Part shown: positions 33,508 to 42,324 of the stretch, in pieces
Layout: each line of letters opens with the position of its first letter
How positions within the stretch are numbered: the stretch's first letter is position 1
Assembly: GCA_031409515.1 (NCBI GenBank)
Contig: JANNXJ010000051.1
Coordinates: forward strand, 38,795-102,794
Source of the DNA: SHZI01 sp031409515
GTDB lineage: Bacteria; Pseudomonadota; Gammaproteobacteria; Steroidobacterales; GCA-2729495
Length of the DNA: 64,000 nucleotides
Direction of reading: 5' to 3'
The notes under the pieces: model-generated
Databases searched by the model: none
Told to the model about the DNA's origin: nothing
What the model saw: only the letters and a program-made list of their open reading frames with translations
Position numbers and translations under genes: made by a program

Positions 33508-35766
33508 CTAGCGACGCGACCGGGAGCTGCGCTTCGGGCCGGTGCTTCGCGGCCCTGCGGGGCGCCTCCCTGGTGGCTGCGGTCCAGGGCCCGCCTCGAG
33601 CGCCAGATCGATTTTTGCCTCTTCGGTATCCACCCGGACCACACGCACGCGGACGTCATCCCCCAGACGGAACGCGCGCCCGGTTCTCTCGCCCTTCAGA
33701 CCACGCGCCCCCGGTTCGAGGTGATAGTAATCACTCGGCAGACTCGTCACGTGAATGAGTCCGTCCACAAGCAGGTCGCGGAGCATCACGAAGAGGCCGA
33801 AATGGGTTACGCCCGTGACCACGCCATCCAGCGTGGCGCCAACCTGATCCTCCATGAACAGGCACTTGCAGCGCGACTCGACGTAGCGAGTGGCCTCGTC
33901 CGCCCGGCGTTCCTGCATTGACGTCGTCGTACCCAGCTGCTCGGCTGCCGGTATCTCCACGGGAAACGCTGCGGGCTTGCCGCCATCGAGCAGGTGGCCG
34001 ATCCCGCGATGCACGAGCAGATCCGGGTAGCGGCGGATCGGGGACGTGAAATGAGCGTACGTGCTCAGCGCCAGGCCAAAGTGCCCCTTGTTGGCGGGCT
34101 GATACACCGCCTGTTTCATGCTCCGGAGGACCGCAGTCGCGAGCATGGCGAAATCGGGCCGGTCACTAATCAGCTTGAGGACCCGATTAATCTCAGCAGG
34201 TCGTGTTCCCGCAGTCTCCGCAATCGGTATCCCAAGTCCCTGAAACAGGAGGCGCAGATCGTCAAGCCTGTCCCCTTCGGGTCCCGCATGGACGCGATAC
34301 AAGGTCGTCAGCTTGTGCTTGCCAAGGTAGCGAGCCGCCTCTACGTTGGCCGCAATCATGCATTCCTCGATCAGGCGGTGGGCATCATTACGGTGCCGGG
34401 ATGCCACACCGACGATGCCACCGGCAGCGTCCAGCTGGATCTTGATCTCGGGAAGATCGAGATCGAGAGCCCCGCGACGCCCGCGCGCCTGATGAAGACC
34501 AGCAAAGACTCCGTAGAGGTTGTCAATAACAGGCTGAACTGCCTTCGGGACCCCTGAGTCCGGCTGGCCCCGCTGGTACAGGTCGACGGCGTTGTAGGTC
34601 AAACGAGCCCAGGAATGCATTAGGCCCCGGTAGAACCTGGAACCCGTAACGTTGCCCTTCTGGTCAACGTGCATATCGCAGACCATGCACAGGCGATCAA
34701 CGGCGGGCTTAAGGGAGCACAACTCGTTGGACAGCTCCTCGGGCAGCATCGGGACGACCCGGTCAGGAAAGTACACCGAAGTGCCCCGGCGCCGGGCCTC
34801 GGTATCGATTGCCTCCCCGCTCCTGACATAGTGGGAAACGTCAGCGATGGCAACGATGAGCCGCCATCCATCACCCTGGGGCTCCGCAAACACAGCGTCA
34901 TCGAAGTCCCTCGCGTCTTCGCCGTCGATTGTTACCAGCGGCAGCGTGCGCAGGTCGGTCCGGTCGCGCTTGTCGGCTGGCGCGACCTCAAGTCCGACGA
35001 GGCGCGCATCCGCCAGCGCCTTCTCTGGCCAGCGGGACGGAATATGGAACATCTCTATGGCTGCGTTCGTCAGCACCCGGGGATCGCGCGGATCGCCCAG
35101 AACTTCAACCACCCTGCCACGGGCCTCGTGGGCAGGACCCGGATACTCAAGAATCTCAAGCTTTACGAGCTGGCCGGGCTCCGCATTGCCGCGGTCCTGG
35201 TCAGTGACAATGAAATGGTGAGGTGAGCGGCCACTCTCAACGACCCAGCCAAGATCACGCTCCCGGTGGTACCGACCGACGAAACTGTCCCTGCTACGCG
35301 CAAGGATCTCCACCACGGTGCCCGCGCGACGACCGCCCCGTCCGCTTCCAGAGAGCCGGACGGCGACCCGATCACCATCCAGCACGGCGCGCATATCCGG
35401 TACCGGGAGATAGACGTCATCGGAGCCATCATCCGGGACAAGAAAGCCGAAGCCATCCCGGTGGGCAGTGACTGTTCCGGGAATAACGTCGAGCTTCTCG
35501 CTGAGGCAATACTCGCCGCGGCGATTGACCAGCAACTGCCCCGCGGTGCGCAGTGCCTCAAGGCGGCGACGGAGATCTGCGACCTGTCGCTCTCCGGTCA
35601 CTTCGAGCAAAGACGCAAGCGCGGCCAGAGTCAGTGGAACCCCCTGCTGACGAAAGACGGCAAGGAGGGAATTGGGGTCCGGAACCGGGTGGCGGTAGGC
35701 CGAATTCGGGCCGGTTTTGGCGGGGCCTGCTGTTGGCGACGGGCGCCGCCCACGCTGCTTACGCAT
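33508..35766 (-). CDS. rnr: RNase R, 3'-5' exoribonuclease
   Basis: 752 residues. It has an N-terminal winged-helix region, two cold-shock domains, a central RNB catalytic domain with VTIDGEDARDFDDAVFAEPQ and a C-terminal S1 domain (VGATLDGVVTGVTHFGLFVM). It ends in a basic, proline-rich tail (GRRPAGPRSTGPKRSSRSRR). It degrades structured RNA and takes part in rRNA and tmRNA quality control. It is divergent from tRNA-Leu, with an 88-base gap, and is followed by rlmB. Confidence 0.97.
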   Translation of the reverse strand: MRKQRGRRPSPTAGPAKTGPNSAYRHPVPDPNSLLAVFRQQGVPLTLAALASLLEVTGERQVADLRRRLEALRTAGQLLVNRRGEYCLSEKLDVIPGTVTAHRDGFGFLVPDDGSDDVYLPVPDMRAVLDGDRVAVRLSGSGRGGRRAGTVVEILARSRDSFVGRYHRERDLGWVVESGRSPHHFIVTDQDRGNAEPGQLVKLEILEYPGPAHEARGRVVEVLGDPRDPRVLTNAAIEMFHIPSRWPEKALADARLVGLEVAPADKRDRTDLRTLPLVTIDGEDARDFDDAVFAEPQGDGWRLIVAIADVSHYVRSGEAIDTEARRRGTSVYFPDRVVPMLPEELSNELCSLKPAVDRLCMVCDMHVDQKGNVTGSRFYRGLMHSWARLTYNAVDLYQRGQPDSGVPKAVQPVIDNLYGVFAGLHQARGRRGALDLDLPEIKIQLDAAGGIVGVASRHRNDAHRLIEECMIAANVEAARYLGKHKLTTLYRVHAGPEGDRLDDLRLLFQGLGIPIAETAGTRPAEINRVLKLISDRPDFAMLATAVLRSMKQAVYQPANKGHFGLALSTYAHFTSPIRRYPDLLVHRGIGHLLDGGKPAAFPVEIPAAEQLGTTTSMQERRADEATRYVESRCKCLFMEDQVGATLDGVVTGVTHFGLFVMLRDLLVDGLIHVTSLPSDYYHLEPGARGLKGERTGRAFRLGDDVRVRVVRVDTEEAKIDLALEAGPGPQPPGRRPAGPRSTGPKRSSRSRR

Positions 35767-35795
35767 CTAGTGCTGCTATCAATTCTGTCATTTCG

Positions 35796-35824
35796 TTGAC
35801 AAGCATACAGCCTGCCATTAGATT
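35796..35824 (+). promoter_or_regulatory. Sigma-70 promoter of tRNA-Leu
   Basis: TTGACA (35796-35801) is a perfect -35 box. After exactly 17 bases comes TAGATT (35819-35824), a 4-of-6 match to the -10. The tRNA begins 30 bases after the -10, giving a short leader for processing. Confidence 0.75.
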
Positions 35825-35854
35825 GCCGCACTCTTAATTAAGCCGTACCACCGC

Positions 35855-35941
<87 letters not shown>

Positions 35942-35990
35942 CGTGCGACGATTTAAGGCTGCGTCACCTTGCGCAGGTTTGAGCAGCTAC

Positions 35991-36020
35991 CCTGCCGGTG
36001 CCCACGGGCACTCAGGCAGG
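35991..36020. terminator. Hairpin between tRNA-Leu and the convergent lipoprotein gene
   Basis: The outer stem CCTGCC/GGCAGG and inner stem GTGCCC/GGGCAC form a stacked hairpin about 50 bases after the tRNA and 30 bases from the end of the DUF6279 gene. It could stop transcription from both sides, although no T-run follows. Confidence 0.45.
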
Positions 36021-36025
36021 CCTTC

Positions 36026-36061
36026 CCTACCGAATGGCCTACCGACCGGCCTACCGACCGG
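36026..36061. repeat. 12-bp tandem repeat, three copies, across the end of the DUF6279 gene
   Basis: CCTACCGAATGG is followed by two copies of CCTACCGACCGG. The third copy contains the TAG stop (36051-36053 on the minus strand) of the lipoprotein gene, so the repeat straddles its 3' end. Confidence 0.85.
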
Positions 36062-36956
36062 CTGGCGCTGAGTAGCTGGCCTTTACCAGTGAATCGAAGT
36101 CGTCGGCGTAGGTTTTCAGGTTCTTCTGCAGGTGGTTTTCCTGGGCTGGAGTGAGCTTCCCGAGGACCTCTGCAACCAGCCTGAAGGAGAGTTGCCTGTT
36201 CTCCTCAACGAGAGACCGGTATCCGGGGGCATCGAACTGGTTGGGGTTCAGTACAAGCTCAGTGAACCGGTCCGCAAAGACAGGATCAGCTTTCCTGCCC
36301 GCCATCAGCGCCCGAAACTCTCCCTGCCAGACCGCCCGCCGACGGAGCCAGTCGCCAGAAAGGTCGTGCATCTGCGCCGTCTGCCCAGTGACCAGGGCCT
36401 CCTGGGAGGCATTCAGCTTGCCGGTGAAGCGGCGAAACGCCCGGGTTATCTCCTTGTCCTGCTTGGCACGGCGCTCTTGGGGACTGACACCGGAGTAGTC
36501 CTCCTCAAGCTCGCTGTTCTCCTCGGCAAGCCTCGCGAAGAGCGATTCAACCTGCTCATCCGACAGTGTCTGCAGCAGGCGGGCCAAGTCCGGAGCCACG
36601 TGCTGAAGCAGCGCATCCCACAACTCAACAACCTCCGCGTAGCGGGCGGCCAGAAACTCCGCGTCGACGGAAGTCTCCGCCCCTCCGAGCACCCTGCGAG
36701 CCAGCGCTGCGTACTCTGGCAGCTGGGTGGTGCGATGCCAGCTGAGAGTCTCGGCAATCAGCCGCTTCGCCTGCGGCTCCTGCACCCGGTCCAGCTCAAA
36801 ATAATCCTCGAGATACCAGAGTGCCAGCCAGTCCAGCTGGTTGTAGGCGACGCGAATAACGCAGCCCCCTAGCAGCGTTACCACCAGCAGCCCGGATATC
36901 AGCAGGCGGACCCCGCGCCAATGGCGGGTCCACAAACTGTCGGGCGGCAATGTCAT
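36051..36956 (-). CDS. DUF6279-family lipoprotein of unknown function
   Basis: 301 residues from the ATG at 36956; a GTG at 36965 would add three. A lipoprotein signal ends LLVVTLLGGC. The mature part is helical and begins VIRVAYNQLDWLALWYLEDY, then FELDRVQEPQAKRLIAETLS, the hallmark of the DUF6279 group of proteobacterial lipoproteins. No catalytic motif is seen. It lies 26 bases downstream of purA on the same strand and ends within a 12-bp tandem repeat. Envelope location is expected; function is unknown. Confidence 0.8.
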   Translation of the reverse strand: MTLPPDSLWTRHWRGVRLLISGLLVVTLLGGCVIRVAYNQLDWLALWYLEDYFELDRVQEPQAKRLIAETLSWHRTTQLPEYAALARRVLGGAETSVDAEFLAARYAEVVELWDALLQHVAPDLARLLQTLSDEQVESLFARLAEENSELEEDYSGVSPQERRAKQDKEITRAFRRFTGKLNASQEALVTGQTAQMHDLSGDWLRRRAVWQGEFRALMAGRKADPVFADRFTELVLNPNQFDAPGYRSLVEENRQLSFRLVAEVLGKLTPAQENHLQKNLKTYADDFDSLVKASYSAPAGR

Positions 36957-36982
36957 CACCCTCACAGATTCAGTGGGCTGGC

Positions 36983-38275
36983 TCAGCCATAGGGGTGACG
37001 AACAATGATGTTGTGATCGCGATCAGGACCCGTCGAGATCATGTCGACGGGTATGCCGACTATTTCCTCAAGCCGCTGCAGATAGGCCCGAGCCTCAGCA
37101 GGCAATCCGTCAATAGTCCGGATGCCCTTCGTGGACCCGGACCACCCCGGGACTTCAATGTAAGCAGGCTCTACAGCACTGTACTGATCAACGAGCAGCG
37201 GCGGACTGCTGCTCACCTGCCCATTCAGGCGGTAACCCGTACAGACCTTCACGACGGGAAAGCCGTCCAGAACATCAAGCTTGGTGACGCACAGGCCGGT
37301 CACACTGCTGTTGATTACGGCCCGCCGCACGGCTACCGCATCAAACCAGCCACAGCGCCGGGGCCGGCCCGTGGTGGACCCGAACTCGACTCCCACTCTT
37401 GCCAGCCGCTCGCCGGCCTCGTCAAACAGTTCTGTGGGGAATGGTCCACTGCCCACGCGAGTGGCATAGGCCTTGACGACCCCAAGTACATAATCAAAAT
37501 CGGTTGGCCCAAGGCCCGAGCCAGTGGCAGCGGCACCCGCCGAAGTGTTAGAGGACGTGACATACGGATACGTACCGTGGTCGACGTCCAGAAGTGCGCC
37601 CTGGGCGCCCTCAAACAGCAGCTTCGCGCCGCTGCGGCGCAAATCACTCAGATAGGCAACCGTATCGATAACCATCGGCCGAATGCGGCGGGCCAGTGTC
37701 AGACACTCTTCCAGCGTTGCGTCCAGACTGACTGGCTCGGCCGAGTAGTAGCTCGCCAGCATGAAGTTATGCAATTCCATAACCTCGGCGAGTCGCTCGC
37801 CGAACAACCGTTCGTCGAAAAGGTCTGCGACACGCAGGGAACGTCGTCCGGCCTTGTCCTCGTAGGCAGGGCCTATACCCCGACCCGTGGTACCAATCGG
37901 TCGGTTACCCAGCGCGCGCTCCCTGGCCTGATCCAGGGCTATGTGGGTCGGCAGGATTAGCGGGCACGCCGGGCTGAGTTTGAGCCGGGTAGCCACGGCG
38001 ATGCCCCGGGCTTCAAGGCCGTCAATCTCCTTGACCAGCGATGGCAGATGGACCACGACCCCATTACCGATGACGCAGGCCACGCCGGGATGCAGGATTC
38101 CCGAAGGGATCAGGTGGAGGACGGTCTTCTCACCATTGATAATGAGGGTGTGCCCGGCGTTGTGGCCGCCCTGAAAGCGCACTACAGCCTGAGCCTGCTC
38201 AGTCAGCAGGTCTACGATCTTGCCCTTTCCTTCGTCACCCCACTGCGTGCCGATGACGACTATGCTCTTGCCCAC
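36983..38275 (-). CDS. purA: Adenylosuccinate synthetase
   Basis: 430 residues. GTQWGDEGKGKIVDLLTEQA carries catalytic D14 and the GTP-loop lysines K17/K19. Other motifs are VRFQGGHNAGHTLIING, GTTGRGIGPAYEDKAGRRS and FEGAQGALLDVDHGTYPYVT, with TKLDVLDGFPVVKVCTGY towards the end. It joins IMP and aspartate using GTP in AMP synthesis. The position after hflK-hflC-yjeT is the conserved gammaproteobacterial order; nsrR, which follows purA in E. coli, is absent. Confidence 0.98.
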   Translation of the reverse strand: MGKSIVVIGTQWGDEGKGKIVDLLTEQAQAVVRFQGGHNAGHTLIINGEKTVLHLIPSGILHPGVACVIGNGVVVHLPSLVKEIDGLEARGIAVATRLKLSPACPLILPTHIALDQARERALGNRPIGTTGRGIGPAYEDKAGRRSLRVADLFDERLFGERLAEVMELHNFMLASYYSAEPVSLDATLEECLTLARRIRPMVIDTVAYLSDLRRSGAKLLFEGAQGALLDVDHGTYPYVTSSNTSAGAAATGSGLGPTDFDYVLGVVKAYATRVGSGPFPTELFDEAGERLARVGVEFGSTTGRPRRCGWFDAVAVRRAVINSSVTGLCVTKLDVLDGFPVVKVCTGYRLNGQVSSSPPLLVDQYSAVEPAYIEVPGWSGSTKGIRTIDGLPAEARAYLQRLEEIVGIPVDMISTGPDRDHNIIVRHPYG

Positions 38276-38277
38276 GA

Positions 38278-38475
38278 TCAGGATCCGCTCCGCACGAACG
38301 CCAGCAATACAACCCCGGCCAGCATGCTCGCCAGCCCGAAAATGCGGAGCTGCCGGGCGGGGAGCCCCGCAATCAAACTCATGCTCCGTCGCCAGCCCTC
38401 GGGACTCAGGAAGGGCAGGATGCCCTCCAGCACGAGGTAGAGGGCAAGCCCTGTCAGGAAATCATTCCAGTCCAT
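38278..38475 (-). CDS. YjeT-like small membrane protein (DUF2065)
   Basis: 65 residues with two hydrophobic segments (about 7-20, and 45-62 with FGLASMLAGVVLLAFV). It starts MDWNDFLTGLALYLVLEGIL and has the PFLSPEGWRR motif typical of YjeT/DUF2065. It is invariably found between hflC and purA in Gammaproteobacteria. Function is unknown; a role near the HflKC complex is only inferred from position. It ends 2 bases before the purA start. Confidence 0.9.
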   Translation of the reverse strand: MDWNDFLTGLALYLVLEGILPFLSPEGWRRSMSLIAGLPARQLRIFGLASMLAGVVLLAFVRSGS

Positions 38476-38553
38476 CGCTTCAGTTACAGCGTCGCGAGGG
38501 GCATGCGGCGGGCCTCGACGGCCTTCTTTCGCCGCAGGAAATCGAGGGCCCGG

Positions 38554-39423
38554 TCAGCGCCCTGCGTCCGGCCGCTCCATGTAGCGGAAGAACTCGCTGT
38601 CCTTGTCGAGAACCAGGAGGTCACCCTCTTTACCCAGAGACCGGCGATAAGCCTGGATACTCCGGTAGAAGGCGAAGAACTCCGGATCCTTGCGGTAGGC
38701 CTCCGCATAAATCTGCGCAGCCTCCGCATCGCCGGCACCCCGTACCTTCTCTGCCTCGCGATAGGCTTCGGCGAGAGTGACTGTCCGCTGACGGTCAGCT
38801 TCCGCGCGGATCTGTTCCGCAGCCTCGGCACCCTGGGCGCGCAGTTCGGATGCCGTTCGTGCGCGCTCCTGGCGCATCCGGTCGAAAACCGAATCACTGA
38901 CCTGCTCGGGAAACTCGGTACGCTTGACTCGCACATCGACAACTTCGATGCCGAGGGTCAAGGCATTCTTCCGCGCACTGGCCAGCATATCGTCGAGCAA
39001 TTCCCGACGCTCTGCAGTCACGGCCTGAGGTACCGTCCGCTTCGCAAACTCGCTGCGGACTCCATCTTTCACAATTTCGATCAGCCGCTGGGCGGCGAGC
39101 AACTCGTCACCCCTGGTGGCCCGGTAGTAGGCACCGACGTCGATGATCCGCCACTTGACGAAGAAGTCCACGAACAGATTCTTCTTCTCAAGAGTCAGGA
39201 ACAGCTCCTGGGGATTGCTCTGGGTCAAGACCTGGCGAGGGTATTTTCTGACATCGTTTATGAACGGCAGTTTGAAGTGCAGCCCTGGCTCGAACTCTGT
39301 CTGGATTATCTTGCCGAGCCGGAACTTTATGGCCAGCTCCCGTTGATCCACAGTGAACACGGACATGCTGGCAATCCAGGCCAGAAGGAGAATTCCAAAG
39401 GGCAGCAGTGCGCGAATGTTCAT
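38554..39423 (-). CDS. hflC: HflC, SPFH-family modulator of FtsH
   Basis: 289 residues. An N-terminal membrane segment (about 5-24) precedes an SPFH/band-7 domain starting VFTVDQRELAIKFRLGKIIQ, with VEVVDVRVKRTEFPEQVSDS, then a helical region with ARTASELRAQGAEAAEQIRA and a C-terminal EFFRYMERPDAGR. HflC and HflK form a large cage around FtsH in the inner membrane and adjust its proteolysis. The ATG overlaps the hflK stop by four bases. A 78-base gap separates it from yjeT. Confidence 0.97.
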   Translation of the reverse strand: MNIRALLPFGILLLAWIASMSVFTVDQRELAIKFRLGKIIQTEFEPGLHFKLPFINDVRKYPRQVLTQSNPQELFLTLEKKNLFVDFFVKWRIIDVGAYYRATRGDELLAAQRLIEIVKDGVRSEFAKRTVPQAVTAERRELLDDMLASARKNALTLGIEVVDVRVKRTEFPEQVSDSVFDRMRQERARTASELRAQGAEAAEQIRAEADRQRTVTLAEAYREAEKVRGAGDAEAAQIYAEAYRKDPEFFAFYRSIQAYRRSLGKEGDLLVLDKDSEFFRYMERPDAGR

Positions 39424-40574
39424 CGGGCCTCTCTCGTACGGCGATCTTCCCGGTCGCGGGTTGCGGTGGACGCGTCAGCGGCCGCACTGGCCGCCGGGGC
39501 CTGGGCAGGCTGACTCGAGACAGCCGCCGGTCGGCGATTCTGGTTCTGCTCCAGAATCTTGTCCACCGGAAGATAAATCAGGTTACTGCCCTTGGCTGTA
39601 TCCACCAGGACCTTGCTCGAGTTGGCGTAGATGTCCTCCATCGCCTCCAGGTACAGACGCCGCCGGGTCACCTCGGGAGCCTGCTGGTACTGAGCAAGCA
39701 ACTGCGTGAAGCGGGACGCCTCGCCCTGGGCATCAGCAACCACACGAGCCCGGTAGCCCTCAGAGTCCTGCTGGCGACGTACGGCTTCGCCACGGGCCCT
39801 GGGAATCACGTCGTTCGCATAGGCCTGAGCTTCAAAGGAGACTCGCTCCTTGTCCTCACGCGCCTTGATGGCGTCCTGCACAGCCGCCTCGACCTGACTG
39901 GGAAAGTTGGCGTCCTGCAAATTGACCTTGGTCACGAACATCCCGGTCTGGTACTCATCCAGAGTCTGCTGAATCAGCTTCTCTGTCTGCGCGGCGATCT
40001 CGGTTCGCCCCTCGAGCAGCACAAAGTCCAGCTTGTTCTTGCCGATCACTTCACGGATGGCGCTCTCGCTGATGTCCTGCAGCGTGGCTTCCGGGTCGCG
40101 CACGTTAAAAAGGTACTGCACCGGATCTGCACGACGGTACTGGACGACCAGGTCGACCACGACAATATTCTCATCCGCCGTCAGCATCCGGGTCTGCAGT
40201 TTGAACGGCACCACTTCGTTGATGTTGACGCGCTCAACCCGCTCGATCGGCCAGGGCAGGTGCCAGCGCAGTCCAGGCTCGGTTGAGGTCTGGTACATAC
40301 CGAAGCGCGTCACTACGCCCCGCTCGGCAGCATCGACGCGATAGAAGCCGGTAGCCAGCCAGATCACGGCTAGAACGATCGAGACCAGACCGAGCAGCGG
40401 GGCATTCATCGGGTTGCCGGCTGGACCAGCAGACCGAGTCCCACCCTTCCCCCCACGGAAGAAGTTGTTCAGGCGCTGTTGCCAGTCCCGGACTATTTTG
40501 TCCAGATCAGGCGGCCCATCGTTGCGCCCCCTGTCCCAGGGATTCTTGCCGTTGCCAGATTCGTTCCAGGCCAT
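39420..40574 (-). CDS. hflK: HflK, SPFH-family modulator of FtsH
   Basis: 384 residues. A cytoplasmic N-terminal stretch (NPWDRGRNDGPPDLDKIVRD), a membrane segment near residues 56-72 and an SPFH domain (VDAAERGVVTRFGMYQTSTE, then GLRWHLPWPIERVERVNINE) are followed by a long helical region with YLEAMEDIYANSSKVLVDTA. The tail is rich in Ala/Gln/Asp/Arg. It partners HflC. It lies 36 bases downstream of hflX and is coupled to hflC by an overlapping stop/start. Confidence 0.97.
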   Translation of the reverse strand: MAWNESGNGKNPWDRGRNDGPPDLDKIVRDWQQRLNNFFRGGKGGTRSAGPAGNPMNAPLLGLVSIVLAVIWLATGFYRVDAAERGVVTRFGMYQTSTEPGLRWHLPWPIERVERVNINEVVPFKLQTRMLTADENIVVVDLVVQYRRADPVQYLFNVRDPEATLQDISESAIREVIGKNKLDFVLLEGRTEIAAQTEKLIQQTLDEYQTGMFVTKVNLQDANFPSQVEAAVQDAIKAREDKERVSFEAQAYANDVIPRARGEAVRRQQDSEGYRARVVADAQGEASRFTQLLAQYQQAPEVTRRRLYLEAMEDIYANSSKVLVDTAKGSNLIYLPVDKILEQNQNRRPAAVSSQPAQAPAASAAADASTATRDREDRRTREAR

Positions 40575-40610
40575 GCCTTCAGACCACGACTTTCAAGTTA
40601 ACGCGCTACT

Positions 40611-41945
40611 CTACCGCGCAATTACTGGTGGACCCACCCCTGGCTCCGATGAAACGGGGCCAGTAAGCAGGCTGTCAGAGAGCACATTGAGTTGCTCTCG
40701 CCGGTTAAGTTCCTCAAAACGGCGTCGATCGAGCTCCAGATCCAGCTCCCAGCTGCCATCACCCCGGAGTCGCTCCGCAACGATAACGCCCATTTCGTAG
40801 AGGCGAGCCCTCAGGCGGGCCTCGGCTGGAGCCAATCCCACCGTGCACTTCAGCTGGTCGACCTGGAGGAACTCTGCGATAGCCCCCAGCAGCAGGTCAA
40901 CGCCTCGTCCGGTATGCGAGGACAGCCAGACCCTGGCGGGGCTCCCTGTTTCGGCGCGATCTACCCGGGGCTCGATGTTGAGTATATCAGCCTTGTTATA
41001 GACCTGGATTCGCGGCAGATGGCCAGCTCCGATCTCCTCCAGAACCTTGACCACATCGTGTATCCGCTCTTCATGGGCGGGATCAGCGCAGTCGACCACG
41101 TGCAGGAGGAGTCGGGACTGCTCCGTCTCGTCCAGCGTAGAACGGAACGCGGCCACCAGTTCGTGGGGCAGATCCCTGATAAACCCGACCGTATCAGCCA
41201 GAACGATGCTGTTGCCATCCGGCAGACTGACACGACGCAGCGTGGGATCGAGGGTGGCGAAGAGCTGATTGGCGACCAGGACATCGGCCCGGGTCAGCAG
41301 ATTGAACAGGGTCGACTTCCCGGCGTTGGTATATCCCACCAGTGTCACCGTGGGGACTTCCTCCTTGCGCCTCTTCTGACCGGACGTGCGCCGCTGGCGA
41401 GACACCCTCTCCAGACGCTCATGAAGACTGCGAATGCGCAGGCCGATCAGACGGCGGTCGCTCTCGAGCTGGCTCTCGCCAGGACCACGCATACCGATAC
41501 CGCCCTTCTGTCGCTCAAGGTGCGTCCAGCCCCTGACCAGGCGGGTAGACAAATGCTCCATCTGGGCCAACTCAACCTGCAGCTTGCCCTCATGCGTTCG
41601 GGCTCGCTGAGCAAAGATGTCGAGAATGAGACCGGTGCGATCAATCACGCGCCGGTCCAGCGTCTTCTCAAGGTTGCGCTGCTGCGCCGGACTCAGGCGG
41701 TGGTCAATGAGCACGATCTCGGCACAGGAGTCGTGGAGCAGCTGCCGCAGCTCCTCCACCTTGCCGGTGCCGATGAGATAGCGTGGGTTGACCTGCCGAA
41801 GAGCAGCCGTCAGTGAACCGGAGATCTCTGCCCCCGCCGAAAGGGCCAGAGCGTTGAACTCTTCCCTGGTTTCAGCCCTGGGCGGCTGGCCCATACCAAC
41901 GTGAACAAGGACAGCCCGCTCACCGCCACTGGGCCGGTCAAACAA
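40611..41945 (-). CDS. hflX: HflX, ribosome-associated GTPase
   Basis: 444 residues. The N-terminal HflX domain carries NPRYLIGTGKVEELRQLL and IDRTGLILDIFAQRARTHEG, then the linker GGIGMRGPGESQLESDRRLI. The G domain has GYTNAGKST (204-212), LADTVGFIRDLPHELVAAF and YNKAD. HflX splits stalled or stressed ribosomes. The order hfq-hflX-hflK-hflC is conserved. The last residues after the G domain are variable and longer than the minimum. Confidence 0.97.
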   Translation of the reverse strand: MFDRPSGGERAVLVHVGMGQPPRAETREEFNALALSAGAEISGSLTAALRQVNPRYLIGTGKVEELRQLLHDSCAEIVLIDHRLSPAQQRNLEKTLDRRVIDRTGLILDIFAQRARTHEGKLQVELAQMEHLSTRLVRGWTHLERQKGGIGMRGPGESQLESDRRLIGLRIRSLHERLERVSRQRRTSGQKRRKEEVPTVTLVGYTNAGKSTLFNLLTRADVLVANQLFATLDPTLRRVSLPDGNSIVLADTVGFIRDLPHELVAAFRSTLDETEQSRLLLHVVDCADPAHEERIHDVVKVLEEIGAGHLPRIQVYNKADILNIEPRVDRAETGSPARVWLSSHTGRGVDLLLGAIAEFLQVDQLKCTVGLAPAEARLRARLYEMGVIVAERLRGDGSWELDLELDRRRFEELNRREQLNVLSDSLLTGPVSSEPGVGPPVIAR

Positions 41946-42032
41946 CCCGCCATCCCCTGGCCATAGGGACGGGGCCCGTAACGCCGGCCCGGCTGGAAAC
42001 TGGCCAATAAAAGCGGCGGTCTGTTCGCGTGC

Positions 42033-42272
42033 TCAGTCTTTGCCCTCGTCGTCACTATCGGGCACATGAATCGCGCGGGACGGCACTACGGTAGAAATAG
42101 CATGCTTGTAGACCATCTGACTGACGCCGTTCTTCAGCAGGACGACAAATTGATCGAAGGACTCGACAGTCCCCTGAAGCTTGATGCCATTTACGAGATA
42201 AACGGACACAGGCACCTTCTCCTTCCGAAGCGTGTTCAAGAAGGGATCCTGCAGCACCTGACCTTTGGCCAT
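42033..42272 (-). CDS. hfq: RNA chaperone Hfq
   Basis: 79 residues. It starts MAKGQVLQDPFLNTLRKEKV, then LVNGIKLQGTVESFDQFVVL (Sm1) and YKHAISTVVPSR (Sm2). The C-terminal tail is short and acidic (PDSDDEGKD), much shorter than in enterobacteria. The ATG is preceded by CAGGAG seven bases upstream. Hfq forms a hexamer that pairs small RNAs with mRNAs. It lies between miaA and hflX. Confidence 0.98.
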   Translation of the reverse strand: MAKGQVLQDPFLNTLRKEKVPVSVYLVNGIKLQGTVESFDQFVVLLKNGVSQMVYKHAISTVVPSRAIHVPDSDDEGKD

Positions 42273-42324
42273 TTCGTACTCCTGAATTATTCTTATTGCT
42301 TATCTCGACACTCATTCTAGCTGC

